Assembly (NCBI GenBank): GCA_965659005.1 | Contig: CBFHVG010000049.1 | Coordinates: forward strand, 1-52,600 | From: CAYPTY01 sp965659005 | GTDB lineage: Bacteria; Bacteroidota; Rhodothermia; Balneolales; Balneolaceae | Direction: 5' to 3' | Length of the DNA stretch: 52,600 nt | Shown here: positions 43,901 to 52,434 of the stretch, piece by piece | Layout of the letters: each line of letters starts with the position of its first letter | Position numbering within the stretch: position 1 is the stretch's first letter | Made by a program: the position numbers and the translations under genes | The notes under the pieces: generated by a model | Database searches by the model: none | What the model saw: the letters and a program-made list of their open reading frames with translations, nothing else | What the model was told of the DNA's origin: nothing

Positions 43901-44049
43901 ACGGCTAATACTGGGATATTTATAGAAGGGAAGAGGGTCACTCTTAAATTCGTTAAAGAGAAAATCCCAAAGCCAATCATGATCAAAGTAACCATGATTA
44001 CAGTTATAGGTCTTTTTAAAATCCCGCCTGTTACTGAAAATTGTTTCAT
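40912..44049 (-). CDS. RND efflux pump, inner-membrane subunit (second copy, variant proton relay)
   Basis: A 1045-residue RND transporter with 12 expected membrane helices and two large periplasmic loops. It starts MKQFSVTGGILKRPITV and shows NVSPEDINRIIVNPIE (pore-domain start) and the RND C-terminal repeat MRPILLTALTTICSMVPLSL. In helix 4 the proton-relay pair that is Asp-Asp in AcrB (407/408) reads D404-N405 here (GLLVDNAIVV), whereas the neighbouring paralogue keeps Asp-Asp. This may be the less proton-active partner of a mixed trimer, as with MdtB/MdtC. It follows that paralogue by 10 bp. The substrate is unknown. Confidence 0.95.
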   Translation of the reverse strand: MKQFSVTGGILKRPITVIMVTLIMIGFGIFSLTNLRVTLFPSINIPVLAVSTGYANVSPEDINRIIVNPIEGALSGIEGIESLEARISRGNAFIIMRLYDGTDIRRTELKVQKAIDQIRDELPVQAREPVIFQFDPENRPVMQLSINSDVRGLDELRNLAVELVEPRLERIVGLASADTRGGLEKRIYVDISPMALAQHNLVPQDLENAISSNNTQLPIGDIISNNISYSVRAQSIFKSIEEIKNTIIRVSDNGIPIRVEDVAEVTDGFTEVTSLVEVNGRSSVSIEIQKNSDANTLDVVNAAKAAVPEINEVLPPGVELRILSDEGRVIDDSINNLAQSALIALIVVVVVILIFMGGWRISLVVATSIPVSIAASFAAMYATGLSLNIFTISALALAIGLLVDNAIVVTESIARKLEDGLTRYQAALQGTNEVIGALFGSTLTTLGVFIPIIMLSGFQAAVFKEFSLTISFAIGISFIASIILVPVLSVLVLDADQFERQGFTFHWIQGLEKGYGKILNWLLHHKWVPTLMMVGIIVGTGYMFTVVEKEGFPETDSGEIDVRLRLTEGTKLTKTLAVMEQFYNKMDEHEEVETIVSSIGRSRWVEQTNAGSFSLTLISQNDRDLTTAEVAEKLKDDLTFPGATVNVSVAGGQNFGGRGFRGGSRSIRLSLVGPEIEELQKISAKIEERLINDPNILDVDNGRTDPTPELQYVVDRERVGLLGTNIQQVAGALRTQTLGNQAGFYRYEGREIPIQVRIQKDALKSREDLFDLEVFEVNDQRIPAIAVGQFIPTKGVDSFQRRDRETILDLNIQVRGDANEYKPVIVSFLQNEVVLPEGYRYEFTGATSAFSQDFGQFAYAGLGAVILMFMIMASLFENFRDPFVIWLTLFMAGFGALLTLILTDTALSSTAQVGLFMLVGIIVNNGIVLVDFMHLNTRGMEFDLKRESEFMQGILEACKRRMRPILLTALTTICSMVPLSLELGAGAEIWSPLAVAVIGGLGFGVIFTLFITPALSVGLKQVILFFQGIYAKIRGKKNQLQVELA

Positions 44050-44059
44050 AATTACACCA

Positions 44060-47000
44060 TTATGCAGTTTCTAATTCATTAGCCAACGGATCGTCTTTAT
44101 GCACAGCATCAAGACCTAAGCTTGCAACACCCTTATTTATCAAATTGTATAAACATGGTACAACAAAGAGCATTAGAAATGTTGACATGGTTAAACCGCC
44201 AATTACCGTTCTGGCCATAGGGCTCCATGTTTCAGACCCGGATCCAAGTTCTAGAGCCAGCGGTACCATCGATAATATAGTTGTCAAAGCTGTCATCAAA
44301 ATTGGACGCAGTCTTCGTGTTGCACCATCTACAATGGCTGCTGTTCTTTCAATTCCTCTGGACTGTAGGATCTTGATATAGTCAATCATTACAATACCAT
44401 TATTCACAACAATACCTGATAGAAGGATCAAACCTACCATTGAAGTAACACTAATGGATGTACTTGTTAACCTGAGGATGATTAGCACACCAGATAGTGC
44501 GAGAGGAATTGTAATAAAGATGATGAATGGCTCAACAAGGCTTTCAAACTGAGATGCCATAACCATATAAGTGAGGATTCCTGCTATCAGGAATGCGAGC
44601 ATCAGGAAGTTAAATGATTCCTCCTGCTCTTCAGCAGAACCAGCTAGTTCGAATCGGTATCCATCTGGAAATTCAAGATCAGAAAGAGCAACTCTTGCAG
44701 TTGATGAAGCATTTTTAAGATCAATACCATCAAGCTCAGTTCTGATCTCAGTAACACGTTCCTGGTCAATTCTAAGAACATTAGTCGGACCACTATATCG
44801 CTCAATTCTAGCCAAATTCTTTAATGGCATCCAAACTCCTGAAGGCGTCTGAATTTGAACGTTTTCCAGATCATTAGACTGAGCTTTATCTCTTGGATCC
44901 AGCTCAACTAGTACTTCGAATTCAATTCCCTGGTCAACAAAGCTGGTAGCAATGTTTCCCTGAACAGCATCTGAAACCGCAGAGGCAACATTATTGGTAT
45001 TAAGACCAACAAGAGAAATACGTTCTCTATCCATAATCAATCTTAACTCAGGACGACCCTGGTCTGAAGAACTATATGCGCTAACAACACCGTCGATGTC
45101 AACTAAACGTTCTTTAATTCCATCAGATAAAGATTTTCGAATATCCGGATCGAAACCATAAACCTGAACGATCAACCCATTTTCTCCATCCGGTGAAAGG
45201 GGATCATCAATGGTTTCCTGAATATCTACTCCCGGTACAATATTTAAGTCTTCAAGTAATTTGGAGCTGATTTCGAACTGAGATCGTTTTCTTTCATTTT
45301 GTGGAACCAGTTCAACCCGAACAGTTCCATTAAATCCACCAGGATTATCTGCACCCTCAACACCTTCTTTATCACCGTAATCAGAAACAATCAAGCGGGC
45401 TTCAGGAACAGTTTGCTGAATAATGCTTTCTACCTGACCTATAGATCTTTTGAGTTCTAATAAACTAACACCAGGCTCTCTGTTTACATCCAGAATAAAT
45501 GCATTTTCATCAACCCTTGGGAAAAATTCACCTCCAAGCTGATAGAAAAGAGGGATAGTAACAACAAAAAAGGCCATGGCTGTAAGAACAACAGTCCAGC
45601 TTTTATTAATCGCTCTATTCAATTTCTCTGAATACCAGGATTCCATCTTATCTAATGCGACACCTAATTTTTTGGATAGTGCATTGTTTGATTCGAAACT
45701 TTCTGTTCCATCCTTAAAGAACTTAGATGTCATTAATGGAATCAGCGTAAGTGCCACTAGTGAAGAAATCGTTAAAGAAAAAGAAATCGTAAGTGCCAGA
45801 TCACGGAACAGGAATCCTGCAATTCCAGGTACAAAGAGTATTGGGATGAATACAACAAGTGTTGTTAGAGTCGAAATTACGACCGGCACGGCAACTTCTT
45901 TTGCCCCAAATACAGCAGCCTGATTACGTTCAGTTCCTTGTTCTCTGAAACGGAATATGTTTTCAAGAACTACTACCGCATCATCCACTACCATTCCCAC
46001 AGCAAGAGTCAGACCTGAAAGAGAGATAATGTTTAAACTCAGGTCCGCAAAACTCATGACCGCAAAGGTTGTAATGATAGATACTGGAATTGATATAGCA
46101 ATAATCGTTGCTGATCTACCACTCCTTAGAAATACCAATAATATCAATACTACAAGTACAACAGCCTGAAGACCAGTTAAAAATAGATTGGTGATTGACT
46201 GCTTAATAAACTCAGCTTTATTGGTGAGGACATTAATCTCAACATCAAGAGGGAGAGATTTTCTAATATCTTCTAAATTATCTATGACATTAGAAGCAGC
46301 ATTTACTACGTTTGCATCCGATTGTCGGTAAATGTTGATAATTACTCCATCTTCACCATTTACATTTACACCACCGATGGGCTGTGCAATGCCATCGTCA
46401 ACGGTAGCAACATCACGAAGAAAAAGTGATTGTCCTTCACGCACAGCAACTACAGTATTTGCTATCTGGTCAACTGATTTAAATTCACCTAGGGTTCTGA
46501 GAGAATAAACAGTATTCCCCTCAATTAACTGACCAGCTGGGACCTGTATGTTTTCCTGATTTAATCTGGTTGAGATTTCAGAAATACTCAGATTGTAGAG
46601 CCTCATCTTCTCGTTGTCGATCGTCACATTAATCTGTCTTTCAAGCCCGCCAGATGTTTCAGCAGAAGCAATACCATTAATTCTTTCAATACGCTGTTCA
46701 AGAATTTGGCTGGCATAAGTTCTTAGCTCACGTGGACTTCTTGCATCAGAGGTTACCGTTAATACAATGATCGGTTCCTGATTCGGGTCATAACTGAACA
46801 CTAATGGAGTCTCAGCATCTCTGGGTATACTTCTTGAAACGAAACCAAGCTGTTTTCTTACATCATTTTCAGCTTCATATAGATCAGTTCCCCAGTTGAA
46901 ATTCAGTTTAACAACAGATGCACCCTGGCTCGATAGAGAACGAACTCGGCGTATACCTGAAATCGAACCAATATTCTCTTCGATTGGACGAGTTACCAGT

Positions 47001-47185
47001 GTTTCGATGTCTTCAGGTGCTACACCATCATAAGCAGTGTATACCGTTATGGTTGGAAAAGAAACATCCGGATATAAATTCAGTCTTAATTGAGTGATTC
47101 CGAAAATTCCGAAACCAATCATGATAAGACTGATCATTAAGAAAGTAATAGGCCGGTCTACAGCCAGTTTTGACAGACTACCCAT
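44060..47185 (-). CDS. RND efflux pump, inner-membrane subunit (first copy)
   Basis: A 1041-residue RND transporter. It starts MGSLSKLAVDRPITFLMISL and has YDGVAPEDIETLVTRPIEE, the helix 4 relay D401-D402 (GMVVDDAVVVLEN) and the C-terminal RRLRPILMTALTTILSMVPLAL. It would exchange drugs or envelope compounds for protons. It lies 4 bp after the membrane-fusion protein gene and 10 bp before a second RND subunit, so the three form one operon. It is related to the second copy along its whole length, probably an old tandem duplication. Confidence 0.95.
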   Translation of the reverse strand: MGSLSKLAVDRPITFLMISLIMIGFGIFGITQLRLNLYPDVSFPTITVYTAYDGVAPEDIETLVTRPIEENIGSISGIRRVRSLSSQGASVVKLNFNWGTDLYEAENDVRKQLGFVSRSIPRDAETPLVFSYDPNQEPIIVLTVTSDARSPRELRTYASQILEQRIERINGIASAETSGGLERQINVTIDNEKMRLYNLSISEISTRLNQENIQVPAGQLIEGNTVYSLRTLGEFKSVDQIANTVVAVREGQSLFLRDVATVDDGIAQPIGGVNVNGEDGVIINIYRQSDANVVNAASNVIDNLEDIRKSLPLDVEINVLTNKAEFIKQSITNLFLTGLQAVVLVVLILLVFLRSGRSATIIAISIPVSIITTFAVMSFADLSLNIISLSGLTLAVGMVVDDAVVVLENIFRFREQGTERNQAAVFGAKEVAVPVVISTLTTLVVFIPILFVPGIAGFLFRDLALTISFSLTISSLVALTLIPLMTSKFFKDGTESFESNNALSKKLGVALDKMESWYSEKLNRAINKSWTVVLTAMAFFVVTIPLFYQLGGEFFPRVDENAFILDVNREPGVSLLELKRSIGQVESIIQQTVPEARLIVSDYGDKEGVEGADNPGGFNGTVRVELVPQNERKRSQFEISSKLLEDLNIVPGVDIQETIDDPLSPDGENGLIVQVYGFDPDIRKSLSDGIKERLVDIDGVVSAYSSSDQGRPELRLIMDRERISLVGLNTNNVASAVSDAVQGNIATSFVDQGIEFEVLVELDPRDKAQSNDLENVQIQTPSGVWMPLKNLARIERYSGPTNVLRIDQERVTEIRTELDGIDLKNASSTARVALSDLEFPDGYRFELAGSAEEQEESFNFLMLAFLIAGILTYMVMASQFESLVEPFIIFITIPLALSGVLIILRLTSTSISVTSMVGLILLSGIVVNNGIVMIDYIKILQSRGIERTAAIVDGATRRLRPILMTALTTILSMVPLALELGSGSETWSPMARTVIGGLTMSTFLMLFVVPCLYNLINKGVASLGLDAVHKDDPLANELETA

Positions 47186-47189
47186 TCAA

Positions 47190-48668
47190 TTAGTTTCCTG
47201 AAGAGTTAGCTTGTTGAACACTATCTCTGAGTGCTGTCATATATTTACGTCGTTCTTCGGGCGACATCCCTTGCATTTTTGTGCGAATTTTTTGTTGTTC
47301 GTCTTCGCTTAAGCTGGCGAATAATTGATTACCACCCTGACGTCCCTGTCTATTTCCTGCTCTGACTCCAGTATTCTCGCCACCAGTATTAGTTGAATCG
47401 GTTTGTTGAGCTGTTGAACCTTGTCCAGGTCTTTGACTGGCGTCCCAACCTCCACGATTCCCACCATTTTCCTGGTTGGCAATTTTAAGTTCATCAGGTG
47501 TAATGAAGTTCTCACCTGTTGCTACTTTAATCTTCGCTCGGTTTCTAAGACCCTGCTGACCAGTAACAATGATCTTGTCACCAGCACTAAGGCCACTTAA
47601 TACTTCAATTTTATCACCCTGTTCAATACCGAGTGTTAAGGGTCTTTGAACTGCCATGGTATCGCCCTGTGCGACAAATACAGAATAAGATTTTTTAAGC
47701 TGAATAGTATTTGATTCGGGTTCTACAACAGTTTCAACTTTCTCAACCAGTGCTCCACGAGGCACAATTAGAGCCTGAGGCTTCACTTGAATATTAATAC
47801 TGGTTTCAGTTAAAACACCTGCAAAAATTGATTCGCCTGTAGAGTTAAGTGTTACTATGACCTCACCTAATCCTGTAGTTGGGTCAAGTCTTGGACTTTT
47901 TCTGGATACTACACCAGTAACAGTTGCTTCAGCTTCATTTGATGCTCTTAAACTAACTTCTTGCCCAATGTTAACCACCTTCCAATCCTGAACTGGGAGA
48001 AATAATCTCGTTTGGTAGCCAATATCACTGTTTATCTCAAATGCAGGCTGACCTGTGGTTGCTAAATCTCCAACTTCTATGGTTCTACTAACAATAACTC
48101 CTGATGCCGGTGATCTGATAATTGTATTAGCAAGGTTTTCTTCGGCTTGAGTTAATTGAGCTAGTGCTGATTCATATTGAGCTGAAGCATTTTGATAGGT
48201 TGCGAAAGTCACATCAAACTCAGACTGAGCGATAAGCTTTTTGTCTAGCACCTGTTCTTGTCTGTCTAGTTGGGTGCTGTCTCTTTCAAGCGCAACTCTG
48301 CTTTGACCAACTTGTGCCTTTGCCTGATTATATAGGTCCTTTAGTGTCACATCATAAATTTTAGCTAGTGCCTGACCTTTTTTTACTTCATCCCCTAAGT
48401 CTGCATAAAGCTCTGTTACTCGGTTTGAAACCTGAGGAGTTACCGTAACTAGTTGTTGAGCCTGAACAGTACCAAATGATCTAACTTGATCTGCAATAAA
48501 TCCTCTTTCAGCAGTGATAACCTCAACGCTTGTTTCTCGGCCACCGGCAGCAAAACTTGCCCACCCACCAGCTCCTGGCTGAACCTGGTTTGCGTTATCA
48601 TCAGATTTGCTGCAAGCCAATGCCATGGCAATAAAGGATAGAACAGCAATGTTTTTAAAATTTTTCAC
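47190..48668 (-). CDS. RND periplasmic adaptor (membrane-fusion) lipoprotein
   Basis: A 492-residue adaptor linking an RND pump to an outer-membrane channel. The N-terminus is a lipoprotein signal with lipobox ALAC (Cys19). The lipoyl/coiled-coil region follows (VTPQVSNRVTELYADLGDEVKKG), then beta-barrel parts with SPASGVIVSRTIEVGD. The C-terminus is unusual: after about residue 385 comes an Asn/Gly/Gln-rich linker, then a charged helical tail (LSEDEQQKIRTKMQGMSPEERRKY) not needed in classic AcrA. The tail may contact a partner. No TolC-like gene accompanies the operon. The upstream 215 bp to fsa hold no feature I can support. Confidence 0.93.
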   Translation of the reverse strand: MKNFKNIAVLSFIAMALACSKSDDNANQVQPGAGGWASFAAGGRETSVEVITAERGFIADQVRSFGTVQAQQLVTVTPQVSNRVTELYADLGDEVKKGQALAKIYDVTLKDLYNQAKAQVGQSRVALERDSTQLDRQEQVLDKKLIAQSEFDVTFATYQNASAQYESALAQLTQAEENLANTIIRSPASGVIVSRTIEVGDLATTGQPAFEINSDIGYQTRLFLPVQDWKVVNIGQEVSLRASNEAEATVTGVVSRKSPRLDPTTGLGEVIVTLNSTGESIFAGVLTETSINIQVKPQALIVPRGALVEKVETVVEPESNTIQLKKSYSVFVAQGDTMAVQRPLTLGIEQGDKIEVLSGLSAGDKIIVTGQQGLRNRAKIKVATGENFITPDELKIANQENGGNRGGWDASQRPGQGSTAQQTDSTNTGGENTGVRAGNRQGRQGGNQLFASLSEDEQQKIRTKMQGMSPEERRKYMTALRDSVQQANSSGN

Positions 48669-48883
48669 GGTAGCCTATTTAATTAAATAATGTTTCTTGT
48701 TTAGCTTTGACGATGAAAAGACGCCAATTCTCTCGTAAACGTTCGGTATTAAATTATAATTCTTGTAAAAGACGGTAATACATTGGTTTAGGTCGAATTA
48801 AAGCCAATTAAAAAGGGTGGTGATTGGTGGGGCTAGATTTCTTATTTTCGCCATGCAATCTAAACCGACATTCATACCTTTTT

Positions 48884-49543
48884 ATGAAATTTTTTATTGA
48901 TACAGCTGACCTAGAAGAAATCGCAGAAGCAAATGCACTTGGTGTACTTGATGGCGTAACCACAAACCCAAGTCTATGTGCTAAGGTAGGCGTAAGAGAT
49001 TTTGAAGGACATGTTGCTAAAATCTGTGACCTAGTGGAAGGAGATGTATCTGCTGAAGTGATCTCAACAACTTATGATGAGATGTTAGTTGAGGGTCGTC
49101 ATATAGCTTCAATCGCCGATAATGTTGTGGTAAAAATTCCACTCATTGCGGATGGTATTAAAGCTATAAAAACATTCAGTGAAGAAGGGATAAAAACAAA
49201 CTGTACACTTTGCTTTTCGCCTACTCAAGCGCTAATAGCTGCAAAAGCAGGTGCGACTTACATATCTCCATTCATTGGTCGACTGGATGATATTTCTCAT
49301 GATGGCATGGAATTAATAGCTGATATCGTAGGTATTTATCAGAACTATGGATATGAAACTGAAGTACTGGCTGCCAGTATTCGCCATCCAATGCATGTTG
49401 TTGAAGCAGCAAGATTGGGAGCTGATGTATCAACAATGCCGCTCAAGGTGATAAAGGCTCTGCTAAAACACCCTTTAACTGATAGTGGTCTGGAGCGTTT
49501 CTTGAAAGACTGGGAAGATCTTCAAGCCAGTTTAAAGAACTAA
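48884..49543 (+). CDS. fsa: Fructose-6-phosphate aldolase/transaldolase family protein
   Basis: A 219-residue short transaldolase. MKFFIDTADLEEI, GVTTNPSL, the Schiff-base Lys in VVKIPL, NCTLCFSPTQALIAAKAGATYISPFIGRLDD and the C-terminal STMPLKVIKALLKHPLTD are all typical of the TalC/Fsa subfamily. Length alone does not separate fructose-6-phosphate aldolase from short transaldolase, so the pentose-phosphate role is also possible. The ATG at 48884 is chosen over an in-frame GTG 20 codons upstream, which lacks similarity. Its stop overlaps the convergent DinB-family stop. Confidence 0.9.
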   Translation: MKFFIDTADLEEIAEANALGVLDGVTTNPSLCAKVGVRDFEGHVAKICDLVEGDVSAEVISTTYDEMLVEGRHIASIADNVVVKIPLIADGIKAIKTFSEEGIKTNCTLCFSPTQALIAAKAGATYISPFIGRLDDISHDGMELIADIVGIYQNYGYETEVLAASIRHPMHVVEAARLGADVSTMPLKVIKALLKHPLTDSGLERFLKDWEDLQASLKN

Positions 49544-50082
49544 TTATAGGACCCTTTTGCCTCTATGGCTTGCTTAATGTGAGCCAGATGATGCTTACAG
49601 TGCCAGGCATAATTTGCCAGAACCTGATCTAATCTGAACTCTGAACCATGTTCCGGATGTAGGTAAGTACGTTTATAATCTGATGTATTCATGTACTCAA
49701 GCATTCTTACCCACTTTCGGTGTAAGGCTTCAAGTAAAATCAGGGAATCTGAAATATCATCTAAGTTTGCTTCAGGTAATTCAGCCCATTTAGCTTCAAA
49801 ATATGGTCGAATAGTCGGCTTTTCTTCTGTTAATGCAAGTTTAAACCTACACCATGCATTTAGGTGGCTGTCTGCACAATGATGAATAACTTGCTTGATA
49901 TTCCAGCCACCGGGTCTGTAGTTCCAGTTCAGTTCAATACTTGAAAGAGGAAGAATTAATTCTTTCAGCTTAACTGGAAATTCTCTGATGTCCTCAATCC
50001 AGTTCTCCAATTCTGCTACCGAACATGAATCAGGTACTGAAAATTTACCAATTGGGTAATGTAAATCATGCTTTCCTGTCAT
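49540..50082 (-). CDS. DinB-family metalloprotein, YfiT/BstA-like
   Basis: A 180-residue four-helix-bundle protein. The N-terminal YPIGKFSVPD, the metal-site motif PGGWNIKQVIHHCADSHLNA and the later AWHCKHHLAHI match the YfiT/BstA branch of DinB, metal-dependent thiol transferases (bacillithiol S-transferase in Bacillus). The three expected His ligands are visible. It is divergent from a sulfur operon across 120 bp and its 3' end overlaps fsa by 3-4 bases. Detoxification by a low-molecular-weight thiol is a family-level inference. Confidence 0.85.
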   Translation of the reverse strand: MTGKHDLHYPIGKFSVPDSCSVAELENWIEDIREFPVKLKELILPLSSIELNWNYRPGGWNIKQVIHHCADSHLNAWCRFKLALTEEKPTIRPYFEAKWAELPEANLDDISDSLILLEALHRKWVRMLEYMNTSDYKRTYLHPEHGSEFRLDQVLANYAWHCKHHLAHIKQAIEAKGSYN

Positions 50083-50106
50083 CTGAATGCGTTTTCTGTT
50101 GAGGCT

Positions 50107-50128
50107 TTATGAAGCGGAATCTTCATAA
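50107..50128. promoter_or_regulatory. Inverted repeat in the DinB-SQR divergent region
   Basis: TTATGAAG (50107-50114) and CTTCATAA (50121-50128) are perfect reverse complements with a 6-nt gap. It could be an operator between the two divergent genes. Confidence 0.3.
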
Positions 50129-50166
50129 TTCTTTCATATCAAAGATATACAATTAGCTAGACATCA

Positions 50167-50180
50167 AAGCATGCATGCTT
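50167..50180. promoter_or_regulatory. 14-bp palindrome before the SQR operon
   Basis: AAGCATGCATGCTT is a perfect palindrome ending 22 bases before the SQR-like ATG at 50203 and just ahead of a strong GGAGGT ribosome site (50192-50197). Its position in the likely 5' UTR or promoter suits binding of a dimeric regulator. Confidence 0.35.
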
Positions 50181-50202
50181 AATAATTTAATGGAGGTCAA
50201 CC

Positions 50203-51474
50203 ATGAAAAAGCTAGTCATTTTAGGTGCAGGAACAGCTGGCACAATGATGGCCAATAAGCTTCGAAGAGAACTCGATAAAAATGAGTGGGATATTACCAT
50301 TATTGATAAAAATGAGGATCATTATTATCAGCCAGGTTTTCTTTTTATACCCTTCGGCGTCTATTCGGAAGAAGATGTTGTAAAACCGAAAGCATCATAC
50401 CTACCTAAAGATGTGAATTTCATTATTGAAGAAATTGAAAACATCGACACAGAATCAAATTCTGTGATACTATCGAATGAAGACAAAATCGAATATGATT
50501 ATTTAATAATTGCAACAGGTACAGATATAGTGCCTTCAGAAATAGAAGGTCTTCAGGGAGACCTTTGGAGAAAGTCGATTTTCGATTTTTACACTTTGGA
50601 TGGTGCTGTTGCACTATCAGAATTCTTTAAAACTTGGGAAGGCGGGAAGCTGGTTCTGAATATTGCTGAAATGCCTATTAAATGCCCGGTTGCTCCTCTT
50701 GAGTTTGTCTTCCTGGCAGATGACTACTTCAAAAAACGGGGAATGAGAGATAAAGTAGAGATTACACTTGTGACTCCACTAGATGCTGCTTTTACAAAAC
50801 CAATAGCAGCTCAGGAACTAGGGACATTCCTCGAGGATAAGAATATCAATATCGTCACAGAATTTAATATTGGTCGTGTTGATAATGAGGAAAAGAAAAT
50901 TGTTTCATGGGATGAAGTGGAAGTAGAGTTTGATGTTCTGGTTTCAATCCCTACAAACATGGGTTCATCTGTAATTGAAAACAGCGGACTTGGAGATGAA
51001 CTGAATTTTGTACCTACGAATAAGCATACACTTCAATCAAATGAGCATGAGAACATTTTTGTAATTGGTGATGCTACTAATCTTCCTTCATCAAAAGCAG
51101 GATCTGTTGCTCACTTTGAAGCAGATATACTTTTTGAAAATATTCTTTCCGCCATTCATGGGAAACCATTAGAAGCAGAATTCGATGGTCATGCAAACTG
51201 CTTCATCGAATCTGGCGATGGAAAAGGTTTACTCATCGATTTCAATTATGAGACCGAGCCTCTCCCGGGAAAATTTCCAATCCCAAAAGTTGGTCCATTC
51301 AGCTTATTAAAAGAATCTAGAATGAATCATCTGGGAAAAATGGGTTTCAAATGGTTTTACTGGAATGCACTTCTGAAAGGTCGTGACTTACCGATGGAAC
51401 CAGAGATGTCAATGGCAGGGAAATATGTCCCTAAAATAGATACCAAAGAAGAAAATGAATTAGAAACAGTCTAA
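50203..51474 (+). CDS. Sulfide:quinone oxidoreductase-like flavoprotein
   Basis: A 423-residue FAD enzyme. The dinucleotide motif LVILGAGTAGTMMANKL is at residues 4-20, YLIIATGTD near 100 and the FAD motif IFVIGDATNLPSSKAG at 285-300. The redox-active cysteine pair expected for SQR maps to C161 (IKCPVAPLEF) and C333 (ANCFIE). The third SQR cysteine, near 128 in A. ferrooxidans, is missing, as in several SQR subtypes. It would oxidise sulfide to polysulfide and reduce quinone at the membrane. The tusE-like and dsrE2-like genes follow after 21 and 10 bp, suggesting a sulfide-handling relay. Confidence 0.85.
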   Translation: MKKLVILGAGTAGTMMANKLRRELDKNEWDITIIDKNEDHYYQPGFLFIPFGVYSEEDVVKPKASYLPKDVNFIIEEIENIDTESNSVILSNEDKIEYDYLIIATGTDIVPSEIEGLQGDLWRKSIFDFYTLDGAVALSEFFKTWEGGKLVLNIAEMPIKCPVAPLEFVFLADDYFKKRGMRDKVEITLVTPLDAAFTKPIAAQELGTFLEDKNINIVTEFNIGRVDNEEKKIVSWDEVEVEFDVLVSIPTNMGSSVIENSGLGDELNFVPTNKHTLQSNEHENIFVIGDATNLPSSKAGSVAHFEADILFENILSAIHGKPLEAEFDGHANCFIESGDGKGLLIDFNYETEPLPGKFPIPKVGPFSLLKESRMNHLGKMGFKWFYWNALLKGRDLPMEPEMSMAGKYVPKIDTKEENELETV

Positions 51475-51495
51475 AAATTAAAGCAGGAAATAATT

Positions 51496-51813
51496 ATGGA
51501 AACTTTAGAATTTAACACACAAACCATTGAGTTAGATAAGGATGGGAATCTTGCCAATCGGGAAGACTGGTCGCCAGAATTAGCACAACTTTTTGCTAAT
51601 GAACTGGAAGTTGGTGAATTAACAGATCGCCATTGGGTCGTTATAAATTACATGCGAGATGAGTATGAAAAAGAAGGTGATGCTCCCTCAATAAGAAAAC
51701 TCACTAAACAAAGTGGGGTAGCTACTAAGGAACTTTACTCATTATTCCCAAAAGGGCCGGCTAAGAAAGCTGCAAAAATCGCAGGACTACCCAAACCAAA
51801 AGGATGTATTTAA
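51496..51813 (+). CDS. TusE/DsrC-family sulfur carrier
   Basis: A 105-residue protein. It contains DKDGNLANREDWSPELAQLFA and WVVINYMRDEYEKEGDAPSIRKL, and the conserved C-terminal arm GLPKPKGCI with penultimate Cys104. In true DsrC a second Cys sits 11 residues earlier; here that position is Ala93 (KKAAKIAG). It is therefore of the TusE-like single-cysteine type, a persulfide carrier rather than a DsrAB trisulfide partner. It sits between the SQR-like and DsrE2-like genes. Confidence 0.9.
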   Translation: METLEFNTQTIELDKDGNLANREDWSPELAQLFANELEVGELTDRHWVVINYMRDEYEKEGDAPSIRKLTKQSGVATKELYSLFPKGPAKKAAKIAGLPKPKGCI

Positions 51814-51823
51814 GGAGAAGATT

Positions 51824-52342
51824 ATGACTACAAAAGAACAATTATTCGACAAAGAGGTTGGTGAAACTGTAAATGCACCTAAGCCAATCGAAAAAGTATC
51901 AATTATCATTTCTAAAGGTTCATTGGAAGCCATTTATCCTGGACTAATTATGGCAAATGGTGCCAGAATGGAAGGTATTGAAGCGAATATTTTCTTCACT
52001 TTCTTTGGTATGGAAGCTGTAATTGACAAGAAAATGGATAATATCAAGGTAGCCACAGTAGGTAATCCAGCAATGCATATTCCAACCATGATTGGCGGAC
52101 TTCCAGGCATGTCAGCTTTTGCTACTCACAAAATGAAGGAAGAGATGGAAAAGCTGGACATTCCACCTATCCGCGAATTTGTAGAAATGATTCACGATAC
52201 AGGGGCAGAAATTTACGCTTGTAAAGCAACGGTAGATATGTTCCATTTATCAAAAGATGATTTCTGCGAACAAGTAGATGAAATTATTACTGTTGGCGAT
52301 TTCTATGAAAAAGCAGCAGGATCCCAAATTATTTTCACCTAG
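51824..52342 (+). CDS. DsrE2-like peroxiredoxin-family sulfurtransferase
   Basis: A 172-residue DsrE/DsrF/DrsH-like protein. The core is VSIIISKGSLEAIYPGLIMA and FFTFFGMEAV. The sulfur-carrying Cys133 lies in IYACKATVDMF, with a second Cys at 148. DsrE2 proteins pass persulfide sulfur between rhodanese, TusA and related carriers, usually at the membrane. Being co-transcribed with SQR- and TusE-like genes, it probably accepts SQR-derived sulfane sulfur. A terminator follows. Confidence 0.88.
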   Translation: MTTKEQLFDKEVGETVNAPKPIEKVSIIISKGSLEAIYPGLIMANGARMEGIEANIFFTFFGMEAVIDKKMDNIKVATVGNPAMHIPTMIGGLPGMSAFATHKMKEEMEKLDIPPIREFVEMIHDTGAEIYACKATVDMFHLSKDDFCEQVDEIITVGDFYEKAAGSQIIFT

Positions 52343-52355
52343 TTAAACAATTAAT

Positions 52356-52383
52356 AATAGGCCTTTACCAGGGCCTATTTTTT
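52356..52383 (+). terminator. Rho-independent terminator after the sulfur operon
   Basis: AATAGGCC (52356-52363) and GGCCTATT (52372-52379) form an 8-bp stem followed by TTTT, 13 bases after the dsrE2-like stop. Confidence 0.85.
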
Positions 52384-52434
52384 ATGGCCTTGGTACTGAG
52401 TCACAAAGATTGACAATAAATAAAGGAACAGGCC

